The notes under the pieces: model-generated
Database searches by the model: none
The model's input: only the letters and a program-made list of their open reading frames with translations
What the model was told of the DNA's origin: nothing
Source of the DNA: Anaeramoeba ignava
Lineage: Eukaryota > Metamonada > Anaeramoebidae
Assembly: GCA_028826165.1 (NCBI GenBank)
Contig: JAPDFW010000088.1
Span: forward strand, 186,001 to 250,000
Direction: 5' to 3'
DNA: 64,000 bases
Part shown: in pieces, positions 1 to 9,872 of the stretch
Numbering within the stretch: position 1 is the stretch's first letter
How the letters are laid out: every line of letters begins with the position of its first letter
Program-made: the position numbers and the translations under genes

Positions 1-3000
1 AACAGCGGACGTGAAACCCATTGTTTAAACAATCTCTTTCCAACACCAGTTACACACTGGTTGAGTATATTGAAAAGGGTTCCATCTTCTCCGCCGTCGG
101 TTGTGTTTTGAAACACTTCCAAATTGATTAAAGTTTGTGCATCCATTACCAAAAATTTTGCATTTTCAACAATACTGTCATAACTAATTTTGCCAAGTGA
201 TAAAATGTGTTCATCCAATTTCAAAGTTTTTAAATATGACATACAAGCTCCGAATGCTGATAAAAGTAATTTTTCAGAGCGTTGGATTGCTAATTTCAAG
301 CAAGAAGGAAAAGATTTTTTGTTTCCATTTAAATTTTCATTTTCATTTTCATTTTCATTTAAATTTTCGTCTTCAATCAAATTTTCATTTGAATCAAAAT
401 TTTCATTTTCTGAAAACTGATCTTGTAAATAATCCACAGTCTTTCCTGCAGACCAAAAATGTGTTGGTTTTAAATAATTGATTAAAGGATGAGCAATTGC
501 TCTCTTTATCATTGTGATCAATTGGGAACTACAAACACCTTTTTCAACCAAAAATTCTTGAGGTTTAATTTGATACAAAAGAGTTTCAAATTTGCTTCTG
601 TAAATATCATCATCAAACTCAGCAACATTGAAACTGGATGTTGATGTATCCACAAAACAAATACCAAAACGAATCCTCATTGTTTTTGGATCAATTGATT
701 CCTTCACTGAAAGTAAATAAGTTGAATTTTGAGTCGAAATCAATCCTTCATCGACAAGTGTTCCAATTGTTAAAACTTGCTTCAATTCTCTTTTCAAAAT
801 ATTTCTTTTTTTCCCACTTTGTTTTTTGGGTGTGTTTTTCTTCTCCATTTGTCTTGCAATGTCTGTTTCTGTCTGTTCAACTCTTCCAACTTTGAATCCG
901 CTTGCAACAAATTTCGAAATCCAAAAATCAACAGTTGCTTCAGGAACTCCTGCCATTTTCATTCCTCTTCCTCGAGTGAGTTTTAAATCAAATAAATCAT
1001 GTCCAATTTGAGCATCTCTTAAAAAATATCAATATTAAAAATGAAATCAATAATAAATTAAAATAAATATTAAATTAAACTAAATATTAAATTAAAATCA
1101 ATATTAAATTAAAATAAATATTAAATTAAACTAAATATTAAATTAAAATCAATATTAAATTAAAATAAATATTAAATTAAAATCAATATTAAATTAAAAT
1201 CAATATTAAATTAAAATAAATATTAAATTAAAATCAATATTAAATTAAAATAAATATTAAATTAAAATCAATATTAAATTAAAATCAATATTAAATTAAA
1301 ATAAATATTAAATTAAAATCAATAATAAATTAAAATCAATATTAAATTAAAACTCAATATTAAATTAAACTAAATATTAAATTAAAATCAATATTAAATT
1401 AAAATAAATATTAAATTAAAATCAATATTAAATTGAAACCAATATTAAAAATGAAATAAATATTAAATTAAAATCAATATTAAATTAAAATAAATATTAA
1501 ATTAAAATCAATATTAAATTAAAATCAATATTAAATTAAAATAAATATTAAATTGAAATAAATATTAAATTAAAATAAATATTAAATTAAAATCAATATT
1601 AAAATAAAATAAATATTAAATTAAAATAAATATTAAATTAAAAATCAATATTAAATTAAAATCAATAATAAATTAAAATCAATATTAAATTGAAATCAAT
1701 ATTAAATTAAAATAAATATTAAATTGAAATCAATAATAAATTAAAATAAATATTAAATTAAAATCAATATTAAATTAAAATAAATATTAAATTAAAATAA
1801 ATATTAAATTAAAAATTAAAATTAAAATCAATATTAAATTAAAATAAATATTAAATTGAAATCAATAATAAATTAAAATAAATATTAAATTAAAATCAAT
1901 ATTAAATTAAAATCAATATTAAATTAAAATAAATATTAAATTAAAATAAATATTAAATTAAAATCAATATTAAATTAAAATAAATATTAAATTAAAATCA
2001 ATATTAAATTGAAATAAATATTAAATTAAAATCAATATTAAATTAAAATAAATATTAAATTAAAATAAATATTAAATTAAAATAAATATTAAATTAAAAT
2101 AAATATTAAATTAAAATAAATATTAAATTAAAATAAATATTAAATTAAAATCAATATTAAATTAAAACAAATATTAAATTAAACCCAATGATTACATTTC
2201 ATATAATTCCTAATTTAAAAATGAAATAAAAAGTGTAAAATGTGAATAAATTTTTTTTTTTCTTGTTTTGATTTGAAAAATTTGATTTTTTTTACATAAA
2301 ATTTTCCCTTTTTAAAGAAAATCAAAGTATCAAAATGATCTCTTTTGATTTCCCAATATTGCTGTTCAAAAGATGTCATTTTTTGAAAAGATTCAGTTGG
2401 AATGTAAATCGTTGATGAATCATAACCTTCTTCATGAGGTCTTTTTCCATTTTTGTCTTTGATATCCTTTAAAAAATCATAAATTTCTGATTCAGAATTG
2501 TGAATGTTTGATTCAATTTTTTCTTTTTCTTTTTGTTGAACAATTTGGCGTTTAATTTTGAATTTTTTAAGTTTTTTATTATCCAAATTTTGATTTGAAT
2601 ATTTATTTGAATTTTGATTTAAATTTTGAGTTAAATTTTGATTTGAATATTTATTTAAATTTTGAGTTAAATTTTGATTTGAATTTTGATTTGAATTTTG
2701 AGTTAAATTTTGAGTTAAATTTTGATTTGAATTTTGAGTTAAATTTTGAGTTAAATTTTGATTTGAATTTTGATTTGAATTTTGAGTTAAATTTTGATTT
2801 GAATTTTGAGTTAAATTTTGATTTGAATTTGCAAATGAATTGATATGATTTTGGCTTTCTGATGAAATATTAAATCCGAAAGAATAAGGATAAGAAATTA
2901 TATTTGAATTAAATCCATATAATTTTTTTGGAGATTCTTGATTTGCAATTTTGGTATTTTCTGAATTTTGATCAAATTGGGAAGATTTTTGAGGGTTAGA

Positions 3001-3372
3001 AATAGTTGCTTGAGAAATTTTAAATTGAGAATTTTGAGTATTTTGAGTATTAGATAAATTTTGTAAATTTTGAGTATTAGATAAATTTTGTAAATTTTGA
3101 ATATTTTGAGTATTAGATAAATTTTGTAAATTTTGAATATTTTGAGTATTTGATAAATTTTGAGTATTTGATAAATTTTGAGTATTTGATAAAATTTGTA
3201 AATTTTGAGTATTTTGAGTATTAGATAAATTTTGTAAATTTTGTAAATTTTGAGTATTTGATAAATTTTGTTGTGTTTTTCGTGGTGAAATTGATATATA
3301 TTCAGAAATAGATTTTTGTGTTCCTTTTTGTGATGATTTTTGTCCTGAACCATAAATGTGTCGGTTAAACAT
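1..3372 (-). CDS. MSH6: MSH6, mismatch-recognition subunit of MutS-alpha (3' end outside the window)
   Basis: DNA mismatch repair ATPase subunit that pairs with MSH2 in the nucleus. Three exons are visible: 2296-3372, a 14-nt micro-exon 2196-2209, and 1-1017. Joined, they give GKFY + ELYEI + DAQIGHDLFDLKLTRG, the MutS domain I signature; its mismatch-contacting Phe-x-Glu has Phe and Tyr in one exon and Glu in the micro-exon. Next come the connector (IGICFVDTSTSSFNVAEFDD) and the lever region, up to GKRLFKQWVSRPL, where the window ends; the ATPase domain is missing. The N-terminus is N/Q-rich repeat (LSNTQN, NQNLTQNS units). The chosen ATG is the first in frame, but about 45 open codons lie upstream, including a QQNSTYLLNSPKT segment, so the true start may be an upstream exon. 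Intron 1 is 86 nt; intron 2 is 1.18 kb of repeat. Identity is certain; the extreme N-terminus is not. Confidence 0.95.
1018..2195. repeat. MSH6 intron 2, filled with an AAATTAAAATAAATATT-type tandem repeat
   Basis: The whole intron is an array of a roughly 17-nt unit, aaattaaaataaatatt or aaattaaaatcaatatt, with occasional single-base variants. Donor GTAATC and acceptor TTAAG sit right at the array edges. No coding potential is seen. Confidence 0.9.
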
Positions 3373-3589
3373 TGGAAAAAAATTATTGCGATTTTGTTGT
3401 GTTTTTGGCGAATTTAATAAATATGTTGAATTTTGTTGGCTTTGATTTGGTTGTGTTGGTTGGGTTGGTTGTGTATTTTGTGTATTTATTAATGGATTAT
3501 TTGGATCTTTGCATTTTTATTTTTTATGAATGAAAAAATGAAAAAAATGAAAAAAAAATTTTCATCTTTTATACTTTCTTTTTTCACTC

Positions 3590-4235
3590 TTTTTTTCTTA
3601 ATTAAAATTTAATCAAAAAATTAAATTAAAACAAATAAGATAATTAAATAGAATATTTATAAAATAATAAATATAAATTAAAATAAATATAAATTTAAAT
3701 AAATATAAATTAATTTTTAAGTTAAAATTTTAATTAAAAAAAAGTGGAATAAAATGTAAATTAATATAAAATTTAATCAAAAAATTAAATTAAAACAAAT
3801 AAGATAATTAAATAGAATATTTATAAAATAATGTAAATTAAAATCAATATAAATTAAAATAAATATAAATTAATTATTAAGTTAAAATTTTAATTAAAAA
3901 GTGGAATAAAATATAAATTAATATAAAATTTAATCAAAAATTAAATTAAAACAAATAAGATAATTAAATAGAATATTTATAAAATAATAAATATAAATTA
4001 AAATAAATATAAATTTAAAATAAATATAAATTAATTATTAAGTTAAAATTTTAATTAAAAAAAGTGGAATAAAATGTAAATTAATATAAAATTTAATCAA
4101 AAAATTAAATTAAAACAAATAAAATAATTAAATAGAATATTTATAAAATAATAAATATAAATTAAAATAAATATAAATTAAAATAAATATAAATTAATTA
4201 TTAAGTTAAAATTTTAATTAAAAAAAAAAGAAAAA
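3590..4235. repeat. Satellite A: about 160-nt tandem units upstream of tRNA-Phe
   Basis: About four units each contain, in order, aattaaaacaaataagat, a tagaatatttataaaat segment, aaatataaatt repeats, ttaagttaaaattttaatt and aaaagtggaataaaat. The same satellite occurs at 9030-9320 and, inverted, at 28330-29390, always on the 5' side of a tRNA-Phe gene. The stretch 3515-3590 is A/T-rich with no gene. Confidence 0.85.
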
Positions 4236-4322
4236 AAAAATTTATTTTAAATAATAAATATAAAAGATATAAATTTTAAAAAAAAAAAATAAGAAGAAAA
4301 AAAAAAATAATTAAATATATAA

Positions 4323-4397
4323 GGGGGTGTGGCGCAGTCTTGGGAGCGCATTACACTGAAGATGTAAGGGTCGTGTGTTCAATCCACACCACTCCCA
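4323..4397 (+). tRNA. tRNA-Phe (anticodon GAA)
   Basis: Complete cloverleaf without an intron: acceptor GGGGGTG/CACTCCC with one G-U pair, D stem GCGC/GCGC, anticodon stem TTACA/TGTAA with loop CTGAAGA (anticodon GAA, Phe), T arm GTGTG-TTCAATC-CACAC, discriminator A. Internal A-box and B-box (GTTCAATCC) sequences are present, and T-runs that could terminate RNA polymerase III begin within ten bases downstream. Identical to the copies at 9418-9492 and 28170-28244. Confidence 0.97.
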
Positions 4398-4867
4398 TTT
4401 ATTTTTTTTTTATTCTTTTTTTCTTTTTTTAATTTATTTTTTTCTTTTTGATTTAAATTGGAATAAAATAAATAAATATAAATTAAATAATAAAAAGTGG
4501 AATAAAATTAATAAATAAAATTAATAATAAAAAGTGGAATAAAATTAATAAATATTTTTTAAATAAAATAAATAATAAAATTAATTAATAAAATATAATA
4601 AAAAAGTGGAATGAAATTAATAAATATTTTCTAAATAAATTAAATATGAAATTAATAAATAAAATAAATAATAAAAAAGTGGAATAAAATTAATAAATAT
4701 TTTTTAAATAAATTAAAAATAAAATTAATAAATAAAAAGAAGGAAATTCAATTTAAACAAAGTTTTTTTTGAGATAGAATTTTTAGAAAGAAAAAGATTA
4801 AAGATTTTTCTTTCGAATTTTAGTTTTGGATTTTTATTTATTCTGTTAGAAATTGTGATCTTTAATA
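4398..4867. repeat. Satellite B (GTGGAATAAAATTAATAAATATT units) and AT-rich spacer downstream of tRNA-Phe
   Basis: Irregular 60-80-nt units built from aaaaagtggaataaaatta, ataaatattttttaaataaatt and aataaaataaataataaa. The same material lies downstream of the other two tRNA-Phe genes (9493-9720; inverted at 26880-28169). From 4740 to 4867 it gives way to unique AT-rich sequence with no gene seen. Confidence 0.8.
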
Positions 4868-6776
4868 GAATTTGAATTTGAAATTGAAATTGAATTTGAA
4901 TTTGAAATTGAAATTGAATTTGAATTTGATTTTGAATTTGAATTTGAATTTGATTTTGATTTAGATTTTGATTTTGAATTTGATTTTGATTTTGATTTTG
5001 ATTTTGAAATTGAATTTGAAATTGAATTTGATTTTGAATTTGAATTTGAATTTGATTTTGATTTTGATTTTGATTTTGAATTTGAATTTGATTTTGATTT
5101 TGAATTTGATTTTGAATTTGAATTTGATTTTGATTTTGATTTTGAATTTGAATTTGATTTTGATTTTGAATTTGATTTTGATTTTGAATTTGAATTTGAA
5201 ATTGAATTTGAATTTGAATTTGAATTTGATTTAGATTTTGATTTTGAATTTGATTTTGATTTTGAATTTGAATTTGATTTTGATTTTAATTTTAATTTTG
5301 ATTTTGATTTTGATTTTGAATTTGATTTTGATTTTTAATTTGATTTTGGTTTTTAATTTGATTTATATTTTGATTTTGATTTTGAATTAAATTTATATTT
5401 TGATTTTGATTTAGAATTTGATTTTGATTTTGATTTTGATTTTGATTTTGGTTTTGAATTTGATTTTGATTTTGATTTTGATTTTGATTTTGATTTTGAT
5501 TTTGATTTTGATTTTGATTTTGATTTTGATTTTGATTTTGATTTTGATTTTGATTTTGATTTTGATTTTGATTTTGATTTTGATTTTGATTTTGAATTTG
5601 ATTTTGATTTTGATTTTGATTTTGATTTTGAATTTGAATTTGATTTTGATTTTGATTTTGATTTTGATTTTGAATTTGATTTTGATTTTGATTTTGATTT
5701 TGATTTTGATTTTGATTTTGATTTTGATTTTGATTTTGATTTTGATTTTGATTTTGAATTTGAATTTGATTTTGATTTTGATTTTGATTTTGAATTTGAT
5801 TTTGAATTTGAATTTGAATTTGAATTTGAATTTGAATTTGATTTTGATTTTGATTTTGAATTTGATTTTGATTTTGAATTAAATTTATATTTTGATTTTG
5901 ATTTTGATTTATATTTTGATTTTGATTTTGAATTAAATTTATATTTTGATTTTGATTTAGAATTTGATTTTGAATTTGATTTTGATTTTGAATTTGATTT
6001 TGATTTTGAATTTGATTTTGAATTTGAATTTGATTTTGATTTTGATTTTGATTTTGATTTTGATTTTGATTTTGATTTTGGATTTTGAATTTGATTTTGA
6101 TTTTGAATTTGAATTTGAATTTGAATTTGATTTTGAATTTGATTTTGAATTTGATTTTGAATTTGATTTTGATTTTGATTTTGATTTTGATTTTGATTTT
6201 GATTTTGATTTTGATTTTGATTTTGAATTTGATTTTGATTTTGATTTTGATTTTGATTTTGAATTTGATTTTGATTTTGAATTTGAATTTGATTTTGAAT
6301 TTGAATTTGATTTTGATTTTGATTTTGATTTTGATTTTGATTTTGATTTTGATTTTGGTTTTGATTTTAATTTTAAATTTGATTTTGATTTTGATTTTGA
6401 ATTTGAATTTGAATTTGAATTTGATTTTGAATTTGAATTTGAATTTGATTTTGAATTTGAATTTGATTTTGATTTTGATTTTAATTTTGATTTTGATTTT
6501 TAATTTGATTTTGATTTTTAATTTGAATTTGAATTTGATTTTGAATTTGATTTTGATTTTGATTTTGAATTTGATTTTGATTTTGAATTTGATTTTGAAT
6601 TTGATTTTGATTTTGATTTTGAATTTGATTTTGATTTTGAATTTGATTTTGAATTTGATTTTGAATTTGATTTTGATTTTGATTTTGATTTTGATTTTGA
6701 TTTTGATTTTGATTTTGATTTTGATTTTGAATTTGATTTTGATTTTGAATTTGATTTTGATTTTGAATTTGAATTT
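4868..6776. repeat. TTTTGA hexamer array, partly coding on the minus strand
   Basis: Near-uninterrupted (gattttg/aatttg) hexamers for about 1.9 kb. The distal end, 6518-6776, is the in-frame Ser-Lys/Ser-Asn tail of the minus-strand EF-hand gene. The rest, 4868-6517, lies past its stop codon. The array reads open in several frames on both strands only because the hexamer lacks stops. Confidence 0.9.
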
Positions 6777-7733
6777 GTATCTTCAAAAAGAAAATCATTT
6801 TGAGATTTAAAGCATTCAAAGAAAGTATTTTCAAAATCTCCAAAATATTTCAAAATTTCATTTTTTGGATAAGAAATAAAATAATTTTTGAAATCTTCAA
6901 GTTTCACACCTTCTTCTTGTTCTTTTTTAGTTATTGGTAATTCTTGAAATATTTCATGAACTTTAGATATTATATTTTGTTCATAAATTAATTCTTTGAT
7001 TTGAAATTCAATGCTATTCATTTCATGTTTAGATAAATTGCTTATATCTTTTTCTTGTTTTTTGTAAGAAAGCCAAAATTGTAAAAAAAATGTAACATTT
7101 AAAATTTGTTCGAAAGCTTCATATAATTCATTTCGATCAAGAAATTCATTATCATCTCTTTTAAATTTGTATTTTTAAAATTTTTGGATTTTAAATTAAT
7201 TTTTTTTTAATTTTTTTTTGGATTTTTGAAATAATAATTTACGTATCATAAATCTTAAAAAATTTTACTGCTTTTTCTCTAATTGATGTTTTTTTAAAGT
7301 TATTCAAAGCTTCAATTAAAGTTATTGATTTATTTTCATATTGTTTATCATTTCTAATTTTTAATTTGAAAAATATAAATATAAATATAAATATAAATAT
7401 AATTATAATTATAAATATAAATATAAATATAATTATAATTATAAATATAAATATAAATATAAATATAAATATAAATATAAATATAAATATAAATATAAAT
7501 ATAAATATTTGAAATATAATTATAAATATAAATATAAATATAAATATAAATATAAATATAAATATAAATATAAATATAAATATAAATATAAATATAAATA
7601 TAAATATAAATATAAATATAAATATAAATATAAATATAAATATAAATATAAATATAAATATAAATATAAATATTTGAAATATAAATAACAAACAATCCAA
7701 ATATATCTGAAACTGTTGTGAGTCTTTTATCAT
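6518..7733 (-). CDS. EF-hand protein with Ser-Lys repeat tail (CD gene, left outer copy)
   Basis: Three exons join in phase to 264 residues: 7690-7733, 7243-7353 and 6518-7157. Exon 1 reads [14 protein letters not shown], exon 2 gives the helix [20 protein letters not shown]. The splice after FKIYDT creates a canonical EF-hand loop, [12 protein letters not shown] (ligands at 1, 3, 5, 9, 12), followed by the exiting helix LYEAFEQIL. Then come about 90 helical residues ending [12 protein letters not shown] and an array of SK/SN dipeptides to the stop. It is the short form of the family: the pseudokinase and PARP regions of the inner copy are absent and the hexamer array takes their place. Frame and splice signals are intact here, unlike in the sister copies. 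Probably a cytosolic calcium-responsive protein; its role is unknown. Confidence 0.7.
7377..7675. repeat. ATAAAT hexamer array in CD intron 1 (left outer copy)
   Basis: About 50 tandem aaatat hexamers fill the intron between 7690 and 7353, interrupted by ataattata and tatttgaaatat variants. Long Ile-Phe and Ile-Tyr open frames across it are artefacts of the array. Confidence 0.9.
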
Positions 7734-7858
7734 TCAAACAAAACATTTTTTGGATAGTATTAATAATTGATGATTGATATTTTGGTTTCTAATTTAAGAA
7801 ATATTTTCATTTTTTAAAAAATGAAATAAATTTAGATAAATAAATAAATAGATGAATT

Positions 7859-8967
7859 TTAAATTGATATTTCTAATTTTACTTCATTATCTTTTGAATT
7901 TTTATCTTTTGGAATAATATTTTGTGAAATTGGTTGAATAATTTGATTTGGAGATTGAGTAGAGCTGATTGTTTTTTTGAATTCTTGTAATTCTGCCCTG
8001 TGTTTAATAGTAACTTCTAAATTAAGATCTTGTTCTAATTGATCTAATAAGTTGTTTTGTTCTTCAATATCTTCAAGAAACTCAGAAGAAGATGTTAATC
8101 TTGCAAATACTCCTTTTTTAGCATATTTACTTACAGTTAAAAATAATTCTTTCAATATTTCCAAAAAATTTGTTAAATTTATAAATTTTTTGCTTTGATT
8201 TTGATTTTGATTTTGATTTTGATTTTGATTTTGATTTTGATTTTGAATTTGATTTTGATTTTGATTTTGAATTTGATTTTGATTTTGATTTTGATTTTGA
8301 TTTTGATTTTCATTTTGATTTTGAATTTGATTTTGAATTTGATTTTGATTTTGATCATTTTCAAATTTTGTAATTTGATTTTGAATTTGATCTTCAATTA
8401 AAAATTGATAAAAAACACTTATAATAATTTGATAGTAATTTTTTTGTTTTTCTTTTTGTTTTTCTTGTTTTTTTGATAAGTTTTGATTTAAATTTATTTG
8501 TTGTTCCTGCTTTTGATTTTGAATTAATATATCAAGATAAGCTTTTTTAAAACTTATTTGGAAAAATTTGAATTTTGTTTGAACTAATTCTCTTTTTTTA
8601 TTATTTAAACTGGTTTTATTCATTTCTTCTTTTAACCTATCGCAATTTATTTTAAAACGATCTTTTTGGTTTTCACTTAATTCTGCTTGTGGAATTATTT
8701 GCATTTGAGGAAATACTATTATTTTTTTTTTAATAAACAAAATTAATTAAAATAAAAACAAAAAAAAAATTAAATAAAAAAATTTTTTTTCCTTTTTTTT
8801 CCTTTTTTTTTTTGCTTTTTTTTTTTACAGAATTGTATTGTTTTTGTTAATCTATCTATTCTTCCAAGAAATTGAATAACTATTTTTCCTGCTTTTGTTT
8901 TGTTATCAAATTGTTCTTTAAACCATTTTATTGCATCAATAATAAGTTCAATTAAATCTGTTTCCAT
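7859..8967 (-). CDS. HeLo/MLKL-like four-helix-bundle protein (AB gene, left outer copy)
   Basis: Exons 8829-8967 and 7859-8715 join at phase 1 to 331 residues; the intron is 113 nt with GT/AG ends. Helix 1 is [20 protein letters not shown], helix 2 [21 protein letters not shown] central helical stretch runs [14 protein letters not shown] to [13 protein letters not shown]. The last part is [20 protein letters not shown] followed by [20 protein letters not shown]. The pattern of leucines, the K/R-rich turn before a short loop, and the final L-x6-L-x2-DLN helix resemble the N-terminal bundles of MLKL, HeLo and RPW8/Rx-type proteins, which act at membranes in regulated cell death. That assignment rests on pattern, not on a search. 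In this copy a (QN)n array of about 50 residues interrupts the bundle before the final helices, and the C-terminus is short. Confidence 0.65.
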
Positions 8968-8999
8968 TTTTATTTTTGTAAATAAAAAAATGAAAAAAA

Positions 9000-9417
9000 A
9001 AATGTGGATTTGTTTTGCTTTTTTTCTATTTAGGAAAAATTAAATTAAAACAAATAAAATAATTAAATAGAATATTTATAAAATAATAAATATAAATTAA
9101 AATAAATATAATTTAAATAAATATAAATTAATTATTAAGTTAAAATTTTAATTAAAAAAAGTGGAATAAAATATAAATTAATATAAAATTTAATCAAAAA
9201 ATTAAATTAAAACAAATAAAATAATTAAATAGAATATTTATAAAATAATAAATATAAATTAAAATCAATATAAATTAAAATAAATATAAATTAATTTTTA
9301 AGTTAAAATTTTAATTAAAAAAAAAAGAAAAAAAAAATTTATTTTAAATAATAAATATAAAAGATATAAATTTTAAAAAAAAAATAAGAAGAAAAAAAAA
9401 AATAATTAAATATATAA
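9000..9417. repeat. Satellite A, two units, between AB promoter and tRNA-Phe (left arm)
   Basis: Two units with the same order of blocks as 3590-4235. Positions 9000-9035 instead hold aatgtggatttgttttgc, the upstream block shared with the right outer AB gene. Confidence 0.8.
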
Positions 9418-9492
9418 GGGGGTGTGGCGCAGTCTTGGGAGCGCATTACACTGAAGATGTAAGGGTCGTGTGTTCAATCCACACCACTCCCA
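9418..9492 (+). tRNA. tRNA-Phe (anticodon GAA), left-arm copy
   Basis: Base-for-base identical to 4323-4397, including cloverleaf stems, GAA anticodon and the following T-run. It lies inside the inverted duplication, between the outer AB gene and the inner PARP gene, and reads opposite to both. Confidence 0.97.
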
Positions 9493-9872
9493 TTTATTTT
9501 TTTTTTATTCTTTTTTTCTTTTTTTAATTTATTTTTTTCTTTTTGATTTAAATTGGAATAAAATTAATAAATATAAAATAAATAATAAAAAAGTGGAATA
9601 AAATTAATAAATATTTTTTAAATAAATTAAAAATGAAATTAATAAATAAAATAAATAATAAAAAAGTGGAATGAAATTAATAAATATTTTTTAAATAAAT
9701 TAAAAATAAATTAATAAAAAAATTTGTTTTGTTTTTTTTTTGAATTATTGAAAAGAATTGAAAAAAAAGAATTGAAAAGAATTGAAAAAAAAAGAATTGA
9801 AAAGAATTGAAAAGAAAAGAAAGAAAAGAAAAGAAAAGAATTGAAAAAAAAGAAAGAAAGAATTGAAAAAAA
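9493..9872. repeat. Satellite B remnant and GAATT-purine array
   Basis: Two satellite B units (9550-9720) are followed by a run of gaaaagaattgaaaaaaaa repeats (9745-9868) that abuts the stop codon of the PARP gene. The mirror of this purine array is the ttcaattctttt run at 26735-26865. Confidence 0.8.

Noticed and set aside
4968-6810. Several Leu-Ile, Asp-Phe and Asn-Gln open frames on both strands of the hexamer array
   Set aside because: They are by-products of a stop-free hexamer; only the minus-strand SK frame is continuous with a real gene.
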